A stretch of DNA of 23,366 bases from JAWWBL01 sp033720975 (GCA_033720975.1 JAWWBL010000019.1:1-23366), one strand, 5' to 3'; positions 15,203-22,204 are shown, counted from the stretch's first letter. The notes: a model not told the origin generated them from the sequence alone. Numbers and translations are program-made.

Positions 15203-16657
15203 ATGAGTGCCACAAGTCCTACACAGGTCGACTTGAACTACGGCCTCGAGGACAAACCAGAACCATTTACCAGGGCACTTGGGTTGGGACTCCAACACGT
15301 CTTGACGATGTTCGGGGCCACGATCCTGGTGCCTTTGCTGTTAGGGCCGGGTATGGGGATGGATGCGGGTCAGATCGCAATTCTGGCCAGCTCGGTCTTC
15401 ATCTGCTCCGGCATAGCAACGTTCCTGCAGGTGAGCATCGGATCGAAGCTCCCGATCATCCAAGGTGTCTCGTTCGCCTTCCTGGTGCCGTTCTTTGCGA
15501 TCATCGCGAAGTACCCGGAGCCGGACGCGATGCGTTACATCGCCGGGATGATCCTCGTGGGAGCGGTGGTCGAGATCACGATTGGCTTCGGAGGGTTGTT
15601 CGGCCTGCTCCGCAAGTACGTGACTCCGATCACGATCGCTCCGGTGATTGCCCTGATCGGGCTGTCGCTGTTTGCGCCTGCAGCTCAAACCGCGTCACTT
15701 CATTGGCCGCTTTCGCTGCTGATGCTTGCCCTGGTGTTCGTCTACTCGCTGGTCCTTGCGCCCAAGCGCCGGTTCTTCTCACTGTTCCCGGTGTTGCTGG
15801 CGATCATCACGTCCTACGTGGTGGCATGGATTCTCACCGCAACCGGGGTGTTCGTGGTGGGCGAGAGCGCCGCGGCCGTCGACTTTGCGGCCCTGCAAGG
15901 CGACACTGTCCCGTGGGTCCGCAATCTCGAAGTGGGAGGAGGCGGAATCCTCTTCCCGTGGGGCACGCCCCTGTTCGACTGGAGCTTCTTCATCGCGATC
16001 CTGGCGGCGTACCTGGCTTCGATGATCGAGTCCTTCGGCGACTACCACGCCGTATCGCGCATCGCGACCGGGGCAGATCCGGACTCGGCCACGATCAACC
16101 GGGGAATCGGCTCTGAGGGTCTCGGCTGCTTCGCAACCGGGCTGTTCGGCGGATTCGCCTCGACGTCGTACTCGGAGAACATCGGCCTGGTCGGGTTGAC
16201 GCGGGTCGCATCGCGATATGTGGTGATCCTTGGCGCCGGCGCACTTGTGGTGTTCGGCCTTATCGCCAAGTTCGGTGCGGTCGTCGCCACGATCCCATCA
16301 CCGATCGTCGGCGGCGCCTACCTGGCGCTGTTCGGGCTGATCGCTGCCATCGGCCTGTCGCTTCTGCGTCGAGCCGACATGGACTCGCAACGCAACCTGA
16401 TGATCGTCGGGTTCGTTCTGTTTGCCGGGTTTGTGTTCCCCAGTTACTTCGGTGGACTGGCCGAGCCATTCGACTTCTTCGGAATCGACTGGCTGTCCGA
16501 GATCATCGCCTCGATCGGGTCGTCCGGCATTGCCACTGCGGCTGTGCTCGGCCTTATCCTCGACAACGTGATTCCAGGCACCCCCGCGGAGCGCGGAATG
16601 GTCGGAGGTGCTGGCGATGTCTCGATGTCGGCAGACACCGATCCAACCGACATGTAG
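15203..16657 (+). CDS. NCS2-family nucleobase permease (uracil/xanthine type)
   Basis: The 484-aa integral membrane protein belongs to the nucleobase:cation symporter-2 family, with about 14 membrane helices. Seen features are GLGLQHVLTMFGATILVPLLLG at the start, IGSKLPIIQGVSFAFL (the QG of helix 3), MIESFGDYHAVS (the acidic helix 8 motif) and STSYSENIGLVGLTRVASR (the helix 10 signature). It would import uracil or a related base with protons. GAGGAGG at 15191-15197 sits 5 nt before the ATG. The gene diverges from the ureidopropionase-dihydropyrimidinase-LLM operon, so uptake and breakdown of the same base are probably co-regulated. Xanthine or uric acid are possible substrates, but the neighbours favour pyrimidine. 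Confidence 0.92.
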   Translation: MSATSPTQVDLNYGLEDKPEPFTRALGLGLQHVLTMFGATILVPLLLGPGMGMDAGQIAILASSVFICSGIATFLQVSIGSKLPIIQGVSFAFLVPFFAIIAKYPEPDAMRYIAGMILVGAVVEITIGFGGLFGLLRKYVTPITIAPVIALIGLSLFAPAAQTASLHWPLSLLMLALVFVYSLVLAPKRRFFSLFPVLLAIITSYVVAWILTATGVFVVGESAAAVDFAALQGDTVPWVRNLEVGGGGILFPWGTPLFDWSFFIAILAAYLASMIESFGDYHAVSRIATGADPDSATINRGIGSEGLGCFATGLFGGFASTSYSENIGLVGLTRVASRYVVILGAGALVVFGLIAKFGAVVATIPSPIVGGAYLALFGLIAAIGLSLLRRADMDSQRNLMIVGFVLFAGFVFPSYFGGLAEPFDFFGIDWLSEIIASIGSSGIATAAVLGLILDNVIPGTPAERGMVGGAGDVSMSADTDPTDM

Positions 16658-16678
16658 AAACCGAAAAACCGATTGACC

Positions 16679-16715
16679 AGAGCAGGGCGCCACTTCATCC
16701 GTAGCGCCCTGCTCT
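16679..16715 (+). terminator. Hairpin after the permease, weak terminator
   Basis: A perfect 12-bp GC-rich stem (16679-16690 with 16704-16715) with a 13-nt loop, 21 nt after the permease stop. It is followed by GCTCTATC rather than a T-run, so termination may be partial or Rho-assisted. Confidence 0.6.
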
Positions 16716-16790
16716 GCTCTATCAGGTTCTGCAGAATCTGACCTACGCGGGCAGCGCAGGATCGGTACAGTCCGATCGGCCGAGAATTGG

Positions 16791-16925
16791 GTGAGCCTGT
16801 TGACGTCTCCACCGCCGGGGGATGATGACAAGGGCCGGGGTTGCGTGTTTGCCATTGCGTTCGCCGTCGGTGTGATCATCCTGCTCGGCGGGTTGTGCAT
16901 CGGCATCGGGATGATCAACTTCTGA
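16791..16925 (+). CDS. Small single-helix membrane protein, first gene of the Tes-like operon
   Basis: A 44-aa frame from GTG 16791 has a polar acidic N-terminus (PPPGDDDKGRG) and one membrane helix (about 18-42) with two cysteines (18 and 36). Its stop TGA overlaps the ATG of the Lgt-like gene (TGATG, 16923-16927), which indicates translational coupling and argues that it is real. No strong Shine-Dalgarno is seen; TACAGT at 16766-16771 could be the -10 box. It has no known family and would be missed by length cut-offs. A TTG at 16800 is an alternative start. Its role is unknown, perhaps a small partner of the membrane enzymes that follow. Confidence 0.6.
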   Translation: MSLLTSPPPGDDDKGRGCVFAIAFAVGVIILLGGLCIGIGMINF

Positions 16926-17707
16926 TGGTCCCTGTCCTCTTCGAGATCGGCTCACTCCCTGTCGGAACCCACGACGTGTTCGTCGTCCTCGGGGTGGGCA
17001 CTGCCGTTGGCGTCCTCTGGTGGCGAAGCCGAGGTATGGCGAGGGATCCCCGGTTGCCAGCTCTGGTTGCCGGCGGGATCTTCACCGGCGCCGTCTTCGC
17101 CAAGCTCAGCACAGGCTGGCAGTACATCGCTTTCTCCGATAGCCCAAGCCTCTTTGGCCTACTGGCCCACGGGGGCCAAAGCGTCCTCGGAGGCCTTGCA
17201 GGGGCCTACTTGGGCGTCGTGCTCACGAAACGCCTGATTGGCTATCAGAGCTCGACGGGTGATTGGTTCGCCCCGGCGGTAGCCGCCGGCCTCGCCGTCG
17301 GGCGGGTTGGGTGTTTCCTCACCGAGCAAGTGGGAACGGCAACCACCCTTCCGTGGGGCATAACGGTCTCACCGGAGGTAGCAGCCGCTATGCCCTATTG
17401 CCCCTCATGCGCCACCGGCATGCCCATGCACCCCTCCTTCATATACGAGATCCTCTTCCACCTCACCGCGTTCTTCCTTCTCATTCGGTTTGGCGACCGA
17501 TCCGCCCGACCGGGCGACACCTTCAAGCTCTACCTGGTCGCATACGCCGTGTTCCGCTTTGGGGTCGAGTTCGTCAGGGAAAACCCGGAGATGGCGCTGG
17601 GTTTGAGCGGCTCCCAGCTGTTCTTGCTAGCCACGGTCCCCCTCGGAGTCACCTACTACCTGTGGCGACGAAGGAACAACCTATCGAAAGTGCAGGTGGC
17701 GACATGA
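16925..17707 (+). CDS. Lgt-fold (prolipoprotein diacylglyceryl transferase family) protein, divergent
   Basis: The 260-aa polytopic membrane protein has the Lgt family signatures: GQSVLGGLAGA (84-94), GRVGCF (126-131; Arg127 matches the essential Arg143 of E. coli Lgt), HPSFIYE (169-175) and RFGVEFVREN (211-220). True Lgt transfers the diacylglyceryl group of phosphatidylglycerol to a lipobox cysteine. Two key features differ. The GMSFHGGL histidine of E. coli Lgt aligns with Leu88, and GNFINGE is replaced by GCFLTE. It is thus probably not the housekeeping Lgt but may move diacylglyceryl or dialkylglyceryl groups to another acceptor. A CPSC pair at 159-162 is extra. The start overlaps the 44-aa frame by one base and the stop overlaps the next gene by ATGA. 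Confidence 0.8.
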   Translation: MVPVLFEIGSLPVGTHDVFVVLGVGTAVGVLWWRSRGMARDPRLPALVAGGIFTGAVFAKLSTGWQYIAFSDSPSLFGLLAHGGQSVLGGLAGAYLGVVLTKRLIGYQSSTGDWFAPAVAAGLAVGRVGCFLTEQVGTATTLPWGITVSPEVAAAMPYCPSCATGMPMHPSFIYEILFHLTAFFLLIRFGDRSARPGDTFKLYLVAYAVFRFGVEFVRENPEMALGLSGSQLFLLATVPLGVTYYLWRRRNNLSKVQVAT

Positions 17708-18078
17708 CTGATCAGCAAGCGAAAGGGCTCCTTGGAGGGGCGGCGATAGCAGGGCTGCTCTCTCTCGTGGCGTCGATCGTGGCCGGTGGCAACCCCATCA
17801 ACTTCCTCATATTTGGAGGCATCCTGCTGGGTCTGATCGTGGTCTTGGCATGGCTGCTCTTCAGGCGAGGGAATCGCTGGTTCGCGTACGGGCTGCTGGC
17901 GGGCTATGGCGTGCTGACCTTGATGTCTGCCGGTCAATGCACGCTGCTCTTCGAACCCGATGCGGGCAGCGTGGTTGGTTTCTTCCTCTACCCGCTGCTT
18001 CTGGTGATCGGCACGCTCGCTGCGGCAATCGCCAGCGTGGTCCGCTCTCGAAGGGAAAGAAAGGAGGGGCGGGAATGA
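17704..18078 (+). CDS. Unknown four-helix membrane protein in the Tes-like operon
   Basis: The 124-aa product has four predicted membrane helices (about 10-28, 33-53, 60-77 and 88-110) and a basic tail (RSRRERK). I recognise no family. It begins at the ATG of an ATGA overlap with the Lgt-like stop (17704-17707) and ends in an ATGA overlap with the radical SAM start (18075-18078). This tight coupling means it is made in step with both enzymes, and it may be a scaffold or lipid-handling partner. A longer frame from 17263 antedates the overlap and reads through the Lgt-like gene in another frame; it is rejected. The ribosome binding site of the next gene, AAGGAGG, lies within this gene's 3' end. 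Confidence 0.75.
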   Translation: MTDQQAKGLLGGAAIAGLLSLVASIVAGGNPINFLIFGGILLGLIVVLAWLLFRRGNRWFAYGLLAGYGVLTLMSAGQCTLLFEPDAGSVVGFFLYPLLLVIGTLAAAIASVVRSRRERKEGRE

Positions 18079-19637
18079 CGGTCGGTATGCCGGTTCGGGA
18101 AGACCGGATATTGCGCTACGTAAACGCCTTCTGCCCACACTGTCACGAGGAAGACCCGCACCGACCACTCGACAGAGTGGAGAGGCTCAGCGGCTACCTC
18201 AGCGAGGCAGAGGGACAGGTGTGGCTCGTGCGCGGCTGCCCGGTTCACGGGAAGGTGATCACCCACTACGACGAGGACGCCGAGATCCTCGCCTACCTCG
18301 AGCAGTGGACCGCACCAACCAAAGTCCACATCCCCGACCACTCAGGAAACTTCGATCCCGTTCCGGCCGCCTACCTGCGCGGTCTGGGCGAGATGCAGAC
18401 CCAGCACACCTGCATCCTCCTCGAAGACATAAACGAGAACTGCAACCTCAACTGCCCCACGTGCTTTGCAGACTCCACGCCGCTCCTCACAGGGGTGGCC
18501 GACAAGGCCGACGTCTTTGCCAACATCGACCAGCGGCTGGCACGGGAGGGCGGTCGCATTGACGTCCTCATGCTCAGCGGCGGCGAGCCCACGATCCACC
18601 CCCAGTTCGAGGAGATCCTTCTAGGCGCCCTGGAACGGAATGTGGTGCGAATCCTGGTGAACACCAACGGCGTCACCCTTTCGAGAGACGATCGACTGCT
18701 GTCTCTGATACAGGACAACCGCGACCGCGTAGAGGTCTACCTCCAATTCGACGGGTTCAAGCGAGAGACCTACTTGCATCACCGCGCCGCCGACCTTCGA
18801 TCGATCAAAGAGCGCGTCGTGGGACGTCTCAGCGAGGCCGGCATCTTCACCACACTCACCATGACCGTCGCTCTCGGAGTGAACGACGACGAGATCGGCG
18901 ATGTCGTGATGCACGCCCTCGACACGCCTTATGTCGGTGGCGTGGCCATACAGCCCCAATTCGGGTCCGGCAGGTCGGGGCCAATAAACCCGCTGGACCG
19001 CCTGACTCACACCGGTGTCCTCAAGAGGCTGGGGCCCCAGACGGGAGGAGCCGTCAACTGGGACGATCTCACCGCACTCCCCTGCTCCCACCCCCATTGC
19101 GCCAGTGTGGGCTACATGCTCAAAGGGGACAGCGGAGAGTGGCGGTCGCTGGTCGGCGTGATCGGCCACGATCGGCTGAAGGAGCACCTCGACCTGGTGA
19201 GCAACCGGATAATCGACACCGAGCTGACCGGCGAGTTGCGTGAGCTGGTGAAGGCCAGCCTTCTCGGCCTGCTCAGCGAGCAGACTTCGCTGAGCCACCC
19301 CACCGTCATGGACCTCTTCCGAGACGTCTGTGAGGCATGCGACCTCGGGTTGAGCACGCTTCTAAAGATGGCGGCCGGATCAAAGCGTCAAGCGGCCGCA
19401 CTGCGCGAGATGGTTGGGACCCGAATCAAGAGGATCACCGTGAAACCGTTCATGGACATGAACACGATGCTGGAGGAACGCCTGCTCCAGTGCTGCGTCC
19501 ATGTCGGCACGCGGTCCCCCGACCAGGACCAATGCGTCCCCTTCTGCGCCGCCCAGGCCTGGAGGCCTCTCGGTGAGATGAAGATCGCAGAAGTGGCACG
19601 GCGGAAGGCAGAACGACTCGTGCCCGTCGAGCTGTGA
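18075..19637 (+). CDS. Radical SAM protein resembling tetraether lipid synthase (Tes)
   Basis: The 520-aa product has the domain order of archaeal Tes (MJ0619): an N-terminal Cys module (C20-P-H-C23, then C55-P-V-H-G), C113 in HTCILLEDI, the radical SAM cluster motif CNLNCPTCF (C123, C127, C130), SGGEPT (168-173), LQFDG, and a C-terminal Cys-rich part (C337, C342, C419, C422, C473, C474, C487, C491) fit for auxiliary 4Fe-4S clusters. Archaeal Tes joins two lipid chains by C-C bonds to give membrane-spanning lipids; bacterial relatives are widespread but little tested. Function here is inferred. AAGGAGG lies 7 nt before the ATG at 18075, which overlaps the previous stop. The flanking Lgt-like and membrane genes suit a lipid substrate. 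Another radical SAM methylase or a C-C-forming relative remains possible. Confidence 0.8.
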   Translation: MTVGMPVREDRILRYVNAFCPHCHEEDPHRPLDRVERLSGYLSEAEGQVWLVRGCPVHGKVITHYDEDAEILAYLEQWTAPTKVHIPDHSGNFDPVPAAYLRGLGEMQTQHTCILLEDINENCNLNCPTCFADSTPLLTGVADKADVFANIDQRLAREGGRIDVLMLSGGEPTIHPQFEEILLGALERNVVRILVNTNGVTLSRDDRLLSLIQDNRDRVEVYLQFDGFKRETYLHHRAADLRSIKERVVGRLSEAGIFTTLTMTVALGVNDDEIGDVVMHALDTPYVGGVAIQPQFGSGRSGPINPLDRLTHTGVLKRLGPQTGGAVNWDDLTALPCSHPHCASVGYMLKGDSGEWRSLVGVIGHDRLKEHLDLVSNRIIDTELTGELRELVKASLLGLLSEQTSLSHPTVMDLFRDVCEACDLGLSTLLKMAAGSKRQAAALREMVGTRIKRITVKPFMDMNTMLEERLLQCCVHVGTRSPDQDQCVPFCAAQAWRPLGEMKIAEVARRKAERLVPVEL

Positions 19638-19939
19638 GCGAACGCACGACTCCCCCTGCGGCATTCAGCCCTTTCGATCAAGCCGAACCCAAGCAGTTCG
19701 ACCCCCTCAGGCTGTGCATCTACAGCACCATCGGACTGCTCGCCTGGCTGCTGACCCCGGCTCTCGTCGTGGCCTTCTTCAGCGGGATTGCCCTCATGGC
19801 CTATTACAAGGCGCGGAGGGCCGGATTGGTCAAGTCTCGGTGCAAGCTCGGTGACACCCGGCTGGTGATGGCGTATCTAGCTGTGCTCTTCCTGGCCGGA
19901 AGCGGCTACACCGTCTACAGGATCAGCCAGCTGCTCTGA
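19634..19939 (+). CDS. Small membrane protein, last gene of the Tes-like operon
   Basis: The 101-aa product starts at the GTG of a GTGA overlap with the radical SAM stop (19634-19637). A polar N-terminus (about 1-26) is followed by a long hydrophobic region (about 27-58) that could hold one or two helices, a basic loop (KARRAGLVKSR) and a last helix (about 77-98). I recognise no family. The fourth overlapping junction of the operon makes a shared role with the radical SAM enzyme likely. The 3' end overlaps the opposing DUF1684 gene by 17 nt, with no terminator. Confidence 0.75.
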   Translation: MSERTTPPAAFSPFDQAEPKQFDPLRLCIYSTIGLLAWLLTPALVVAFFSGIALMAYYKARRAGLVKSRCKLGDTRLVMAYLAVLFLAGSGYTVYRISQLL

Positions 19940-20447
19940 TTGGGTACGTCTTCTCCCCGGCCTCGATGGGCACCTGGAGCCAGTTTTCGATCGGAGGCAG
20001 AGGGCATGAGTAGGCCTCGTTGTACGCGCAGTAGGGGTTGTAGGCCAGGTTGAAGTCGATCGTCACGGTCCCGTCGGGGTTGGGCTCGATGTCCAGATAC
20101 CGGCCCGCCCCGTACGTTTCTTTACCGGAGGTCTTGTCCCGGAACGGGATGAAGTACCCGGGTTGGCCAGTGGAGTACAACGTCAATGTGGCCTTATCGT
20201 CTCCCACCTCGAAGGACACGGTGGCCGTTCGCTGATAGCTGCGCTGTTGACCATCCGAAGTTTGTACCGTCACGACCGAGCCGTCAGCGGCATCAGGCTT
20301 GAGCGTGAACACCAGCTCCGGACTGGGGTCGAAGTACGCCAGACCTGGGAACCCGGCTTGATCCGCGGGCTCTAATGGCGAATGGTGGCTCGAGCGAAAG
20401 AACTCGTCTTTGTCGCGCCGGTGTTCAAGAAGCTCGTCGATATCCAT
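19923..20447 (-). CDS. DUF1684 family protein
   Basis: The 174-aa product (from ATG 20447) shows the conserved core of this family: a helical start with HRRDKDEFFRSS, GLAYFDPSPEL, then FRDKTSGKETYGAGRYLDIE and DFNLAYNPYCAYNEAYSCPLPPIENWL. The family is soluble and widespread in actinobacteria, and its biochemical role is not known to me. The conserved YNPYCAYN...CPLPP.EN block suggests a binding site, but no catalytic function is claimed. The start is uncertain: no Shine-Dalgarno is visible, and a TTG at 20474 would add nine residues. It diverges from the small zinc gene at 20568. Confidence 0.85.
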   Translation of the reverse strand: MDIDELLEHRRDKDEFFRSSHHSPLEPADQAGFPGLAYFDPSPELVFTLKPDAADGSVVTVQTSDGQQRSYQRTATVSFEVGDDKATLTLYSTGQPGYFIPFRDKTSGKETYGAGRYLDIEPNPDGTVTIDFNLAYNPYCAYNEAYSCPLPPIENWLQVPIEAGEKTYPIRAAG

Positions 20448-20567
20448 GGCGGTTGCAACGACACGAGCGAACAACTGATTCCACGGTGAGCCGATTGGCC
20501 CATTGCGAACCGACCCGAGTCGGGTGATTCTTTGGCCAAGTCATTCAATCGCCGTGGGAGGCATCAA

Positions 20568-20762
20568 ATGCTGCGAGGCAAGCTCAGACTCGACCGTTCG
20601 ACCTGTGAACACACCGATTCCATCGCGGTTTCCTCGTCAGGCATGAAGCGGGTCATTTGCAGCGACTGTGGCTTCGTCGGCTTTGAAGCCTCACTCGAGC
20701 TCACTTCCCAAGTAAACCGCGACATGTTCGCCCGGGAGATAGATCCAGCCCCGACTCACTAG
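20568..20762 (+). CDS. Tiny zinc-binding protein, CxH...CxxC type (paralogue of 11556)
   Basis: The 64-aa product has Cys13-Glu-His15 and Cys31-x-Asp-Cys34-Gly35 at exactly the same positions as the 65-aa protein at 11556-11753, with Gly25, Arg28 and Phe39 also shared. The middle segment (VSSSGMKRVICSDCG) is the best conserved. GGGAGG at 20556-20561 lies 6 nt before the ATG at 20568, which fixes this start over the TTG at 20532. A single zinc site is likely; the function is unknown. The macro-domain gene starts 42 nt downstream on the same strand (or 15 nt if its GTG is used), so the two may be co-transcribed. Confidence 0.75.
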   Translation: MLRGKLRLDRSTCEHTDSIAVSSSGMKRVICSDCGFVGFEASLELTSQVNRDMFAREIDPAPTH

Positions 20763-20804
20763 CGCTGTCCCTGATCTGTGACCGATGTGCGATCATCGGA
20801 CGCC

Positions 20805-21317
20805 ATGGCACAGATCGCCGTCGTGCTTGGCGACATCACCCAGATCGGGGCTGATGTCATCGTGAACGCCGCCAACCGAGACCTGGCTCCCGGTGCCGGT
20901 GTCGACGGGGCAATCAGGGCTGCCGGTGGGCCTTCCATCACCCGCGAGACAGAGAAACTCGGCGGAGTGGAGACCGGACAAGCCGTTGCCACCACGGCAG
21001 GCGACCTGCCCGCCAGTTGGGTCGTGCACACCGCCGGGCCCATATGGGGCTCAGTCACAGAAGAAGAAGCGGACACACTTCTGGCTTCCTGCTACCGAGC
21101 CTGCCTGGATGTCGCCGCCGACCTAGGGGCGAAGTCCATCGCCTTCCCCAGCATCTCGACCGGGATATTCGGCTACCCGCTGGCTCGAGCCGCCTCCATT
21201 GCCACCGGCACGGTGAAACGCCGGCTCGAGAACCACCCTTCAGCGTTGGCGTCCGTCACCTTCGTCTGCTTCGACGAGCAGACGCATCGCGTCTACCGCG
21301 ACCTACTCGGCGTCTGA
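20805..21317 (+). CDS. Macro-domain protein (ADP-ribose / O-acetyl-ADP-ribose binding)
   Basis: The 170-aa product is a stand-alone macro domain of the YmdB/MacroD type, which binds ADP-ribose and often removes it, or an acetyl group, from targets. The ADP-ribose pocket is visible: GDIT (9-12, with Asp10 for adenine), NAAN (21-24), GAGVDGAI (30-37) and STGIFGYP (118-125, phosphate loop). ATG 20805 is preferred because MAQIAVVLGDIT is the usual start; GTG 20778 would add nine residues. It follows the small zinc gene and overlaps the opposing DUF1992 gene by 15 nt. No ADP-ribosyltransferase or sirtuin gene lies in the window, so its partner is unknown. Confidence 0.9.
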   Translation: MAQIAVVLGDITQIGADVIVNAANRDLAPGAGVDGAIRAAGGPSITRETEKLGGVETGQAVATTAGDLPASWVVHTAGPIWGSVTEEEADTLLASCYRACLDVAADLGAKSIAFPSISTGIFGYPLARAASIATGTVKRRLENHPSALASVTFVCFDEQTHRVYRDLLGV

Positions 21318-21512
21318 GTCCGCCGACTCATCCTCGGCGGCCCGGTTGCGCTTGATCCATTTCCGGAGCCACCAGTACTCGTCGTCTTTCGTCCCCGCGC
21401 CCGGAATCGGCTTGCCCTTCCCAGGGAGATCCTCGAACTCGCCACGCTCCATTGCCTCCCGGATCAGCCGATCGACGTGAGCCTCGAACGGCTCACCAGC
21501 AGAACCCTTCAC
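21303..21512 (-). CDS. DUF1992 (DnaJC28-type) small protein
   Basis: The 69-aa product matches the DUF1992 domain: a helical part with RLIREAMERGEFEDLPGKGKPIPGAG (about 15-40), followed by WWLRKWIKRN and an acidic tail. In eukaryotes this domain occurs in DNAJC28; the bacterial proteins have no firm role. It starts with GTG in a GTGA overlap with the rhomboid stop (21509-21512), so its translation depends on the upstream rhomboid gene. Its 3' end overlaps the macro-domain gene by 15 nt. Confidence 0.85.
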   Translation of the reverse strand: MKGSAGEPFEAHVDRLIREAMERGEFEDLPGKGKPIPGAGTKDDEYWWLRKWIKRNRAAEDESADSDAE

Positions 21513-22204
21513 ACGGCAACCCTACGCATCAGCGAGCGCCGGAACACCAGCGCTACGAGAAAACCAAACACGAAACCGCCTACGTGCGCCTCCCATGCCA
21601 CGTTCGCCACGCCGACGTTGAACTGGAGGACGAACCAAATCCCCAGGAATATCGCCGCCGGCACCGGGATGATCCAAAACCCGACCAGAGACATCACGCG
21701 ATGGGCCGGGAACAGCACTGCATATGCTCCGAGAACACCCGCGATTGCACCGGAAGCCCCGACGAGGGGGACCGTCGAGTTGGGATTCATCAACACGAAA
21801 GTAAGCGTTGCTGCTATCCCGGCCAGCACATACATGGTCAAGTAGCGGAGGGTTCCGAACGCCTCCTCGACGTTGTTACCGAAAATCCAAAGAAACCACA
21901 TGTTGGACAGAACGTGTCCCACCGACCCGTGCAGGAACATCGAGGTGAGGATTGCCAAAAGCGGGCTCTTGTCAGGGAAGAGCGGTACGCCACCCTCGCT
22001 GCATCGGCCGCCTGACACCTCCTCCACGGTGAGCGGGTCGCCTGTTGTCACTTCGCAGCTGATCGCTGCCCTCTCGTAGAGAAATCCCTGCGGGTCGGAG
22101 GACCGATGCTGAACAAGGAAGAAGACGTAGAGACTGGCGAGGATCAACGCAACCGTGATGACCGGAGTGATCCGGGTTGGGTTTACGTCACGGAGGGGGA
22201 ACAT
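21509..22204 (-). CDS. Rhomboid-family intramembrane serine protease
   Basis: The 231-aa product has the rhomboid core: FLHGSVGHVLSNMWFL (His97 and Asn101 of the oxyanion site), GASGAIAG with catalytic Ser151, and AHVGGFVFG with catalytic His207. About six to seven membrane helices are expected. Between helix 1 and the core lies an extracytoplasmic loop (about 33-80) with Cys50 and Cys68, which could form a disulfide. Such proteases cut membrane proteins within the bilayer; the target is unknown. GAGGG lies four bases before the ATG at 22204. The OsmC gene ends 33 nt upstream and the DUF1992 gene overlaps its stop, giving a minus-strand operon. Confidence 0.92.
   Translation of the reverse strand: MFPLRDVNPTRITPVITVALILASLYVFFLVQHRSSDPQGFLYERAAISCEVTTGDPLTVEEVSGGRCSEGGVPLFPDKSPLLAILTSMFLHGSVGHVLSNMWFLWIFGNNVEEAFGTLRYLTMYVLAGIAATLTFVLMNPNSTVPLVGASGAIAGVLGAYAVLFPAHRVMSLVGFWIIPVPAAIFLGIWFVLQFNVGVANVAWEAHVGGFVFGFLVALVFRRSLMRRVAV

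Noticed and set aside
15053..15298. Extended N-terminus of the nitrilase-family protein up to 15298
   Set aside because: It would overlap the permease gene and span the divergent promoter; AGAGGAG before the ATG at 15052 and the normal family start decide against it.
14210..16657. Rut-type oxidative pyrimidine pathway
   Set aside because: Dihydropyrimidinase and beta-ureidopropionase belong to the reductive route, and no RutB, RutC, RutD, RutE or RutF homologue is present; the LLM enzyme alone is not enough.
17263..18074. Long frames starting at 17263 and 17850 that contain the 124-aa membrane protein and the radical SAM protein
   Set aside because: The extra N-termini are translations of upstream genes in other frames; the ATGA overlaps and the AAGGAGG site fix the starts at 17704 and 18075.
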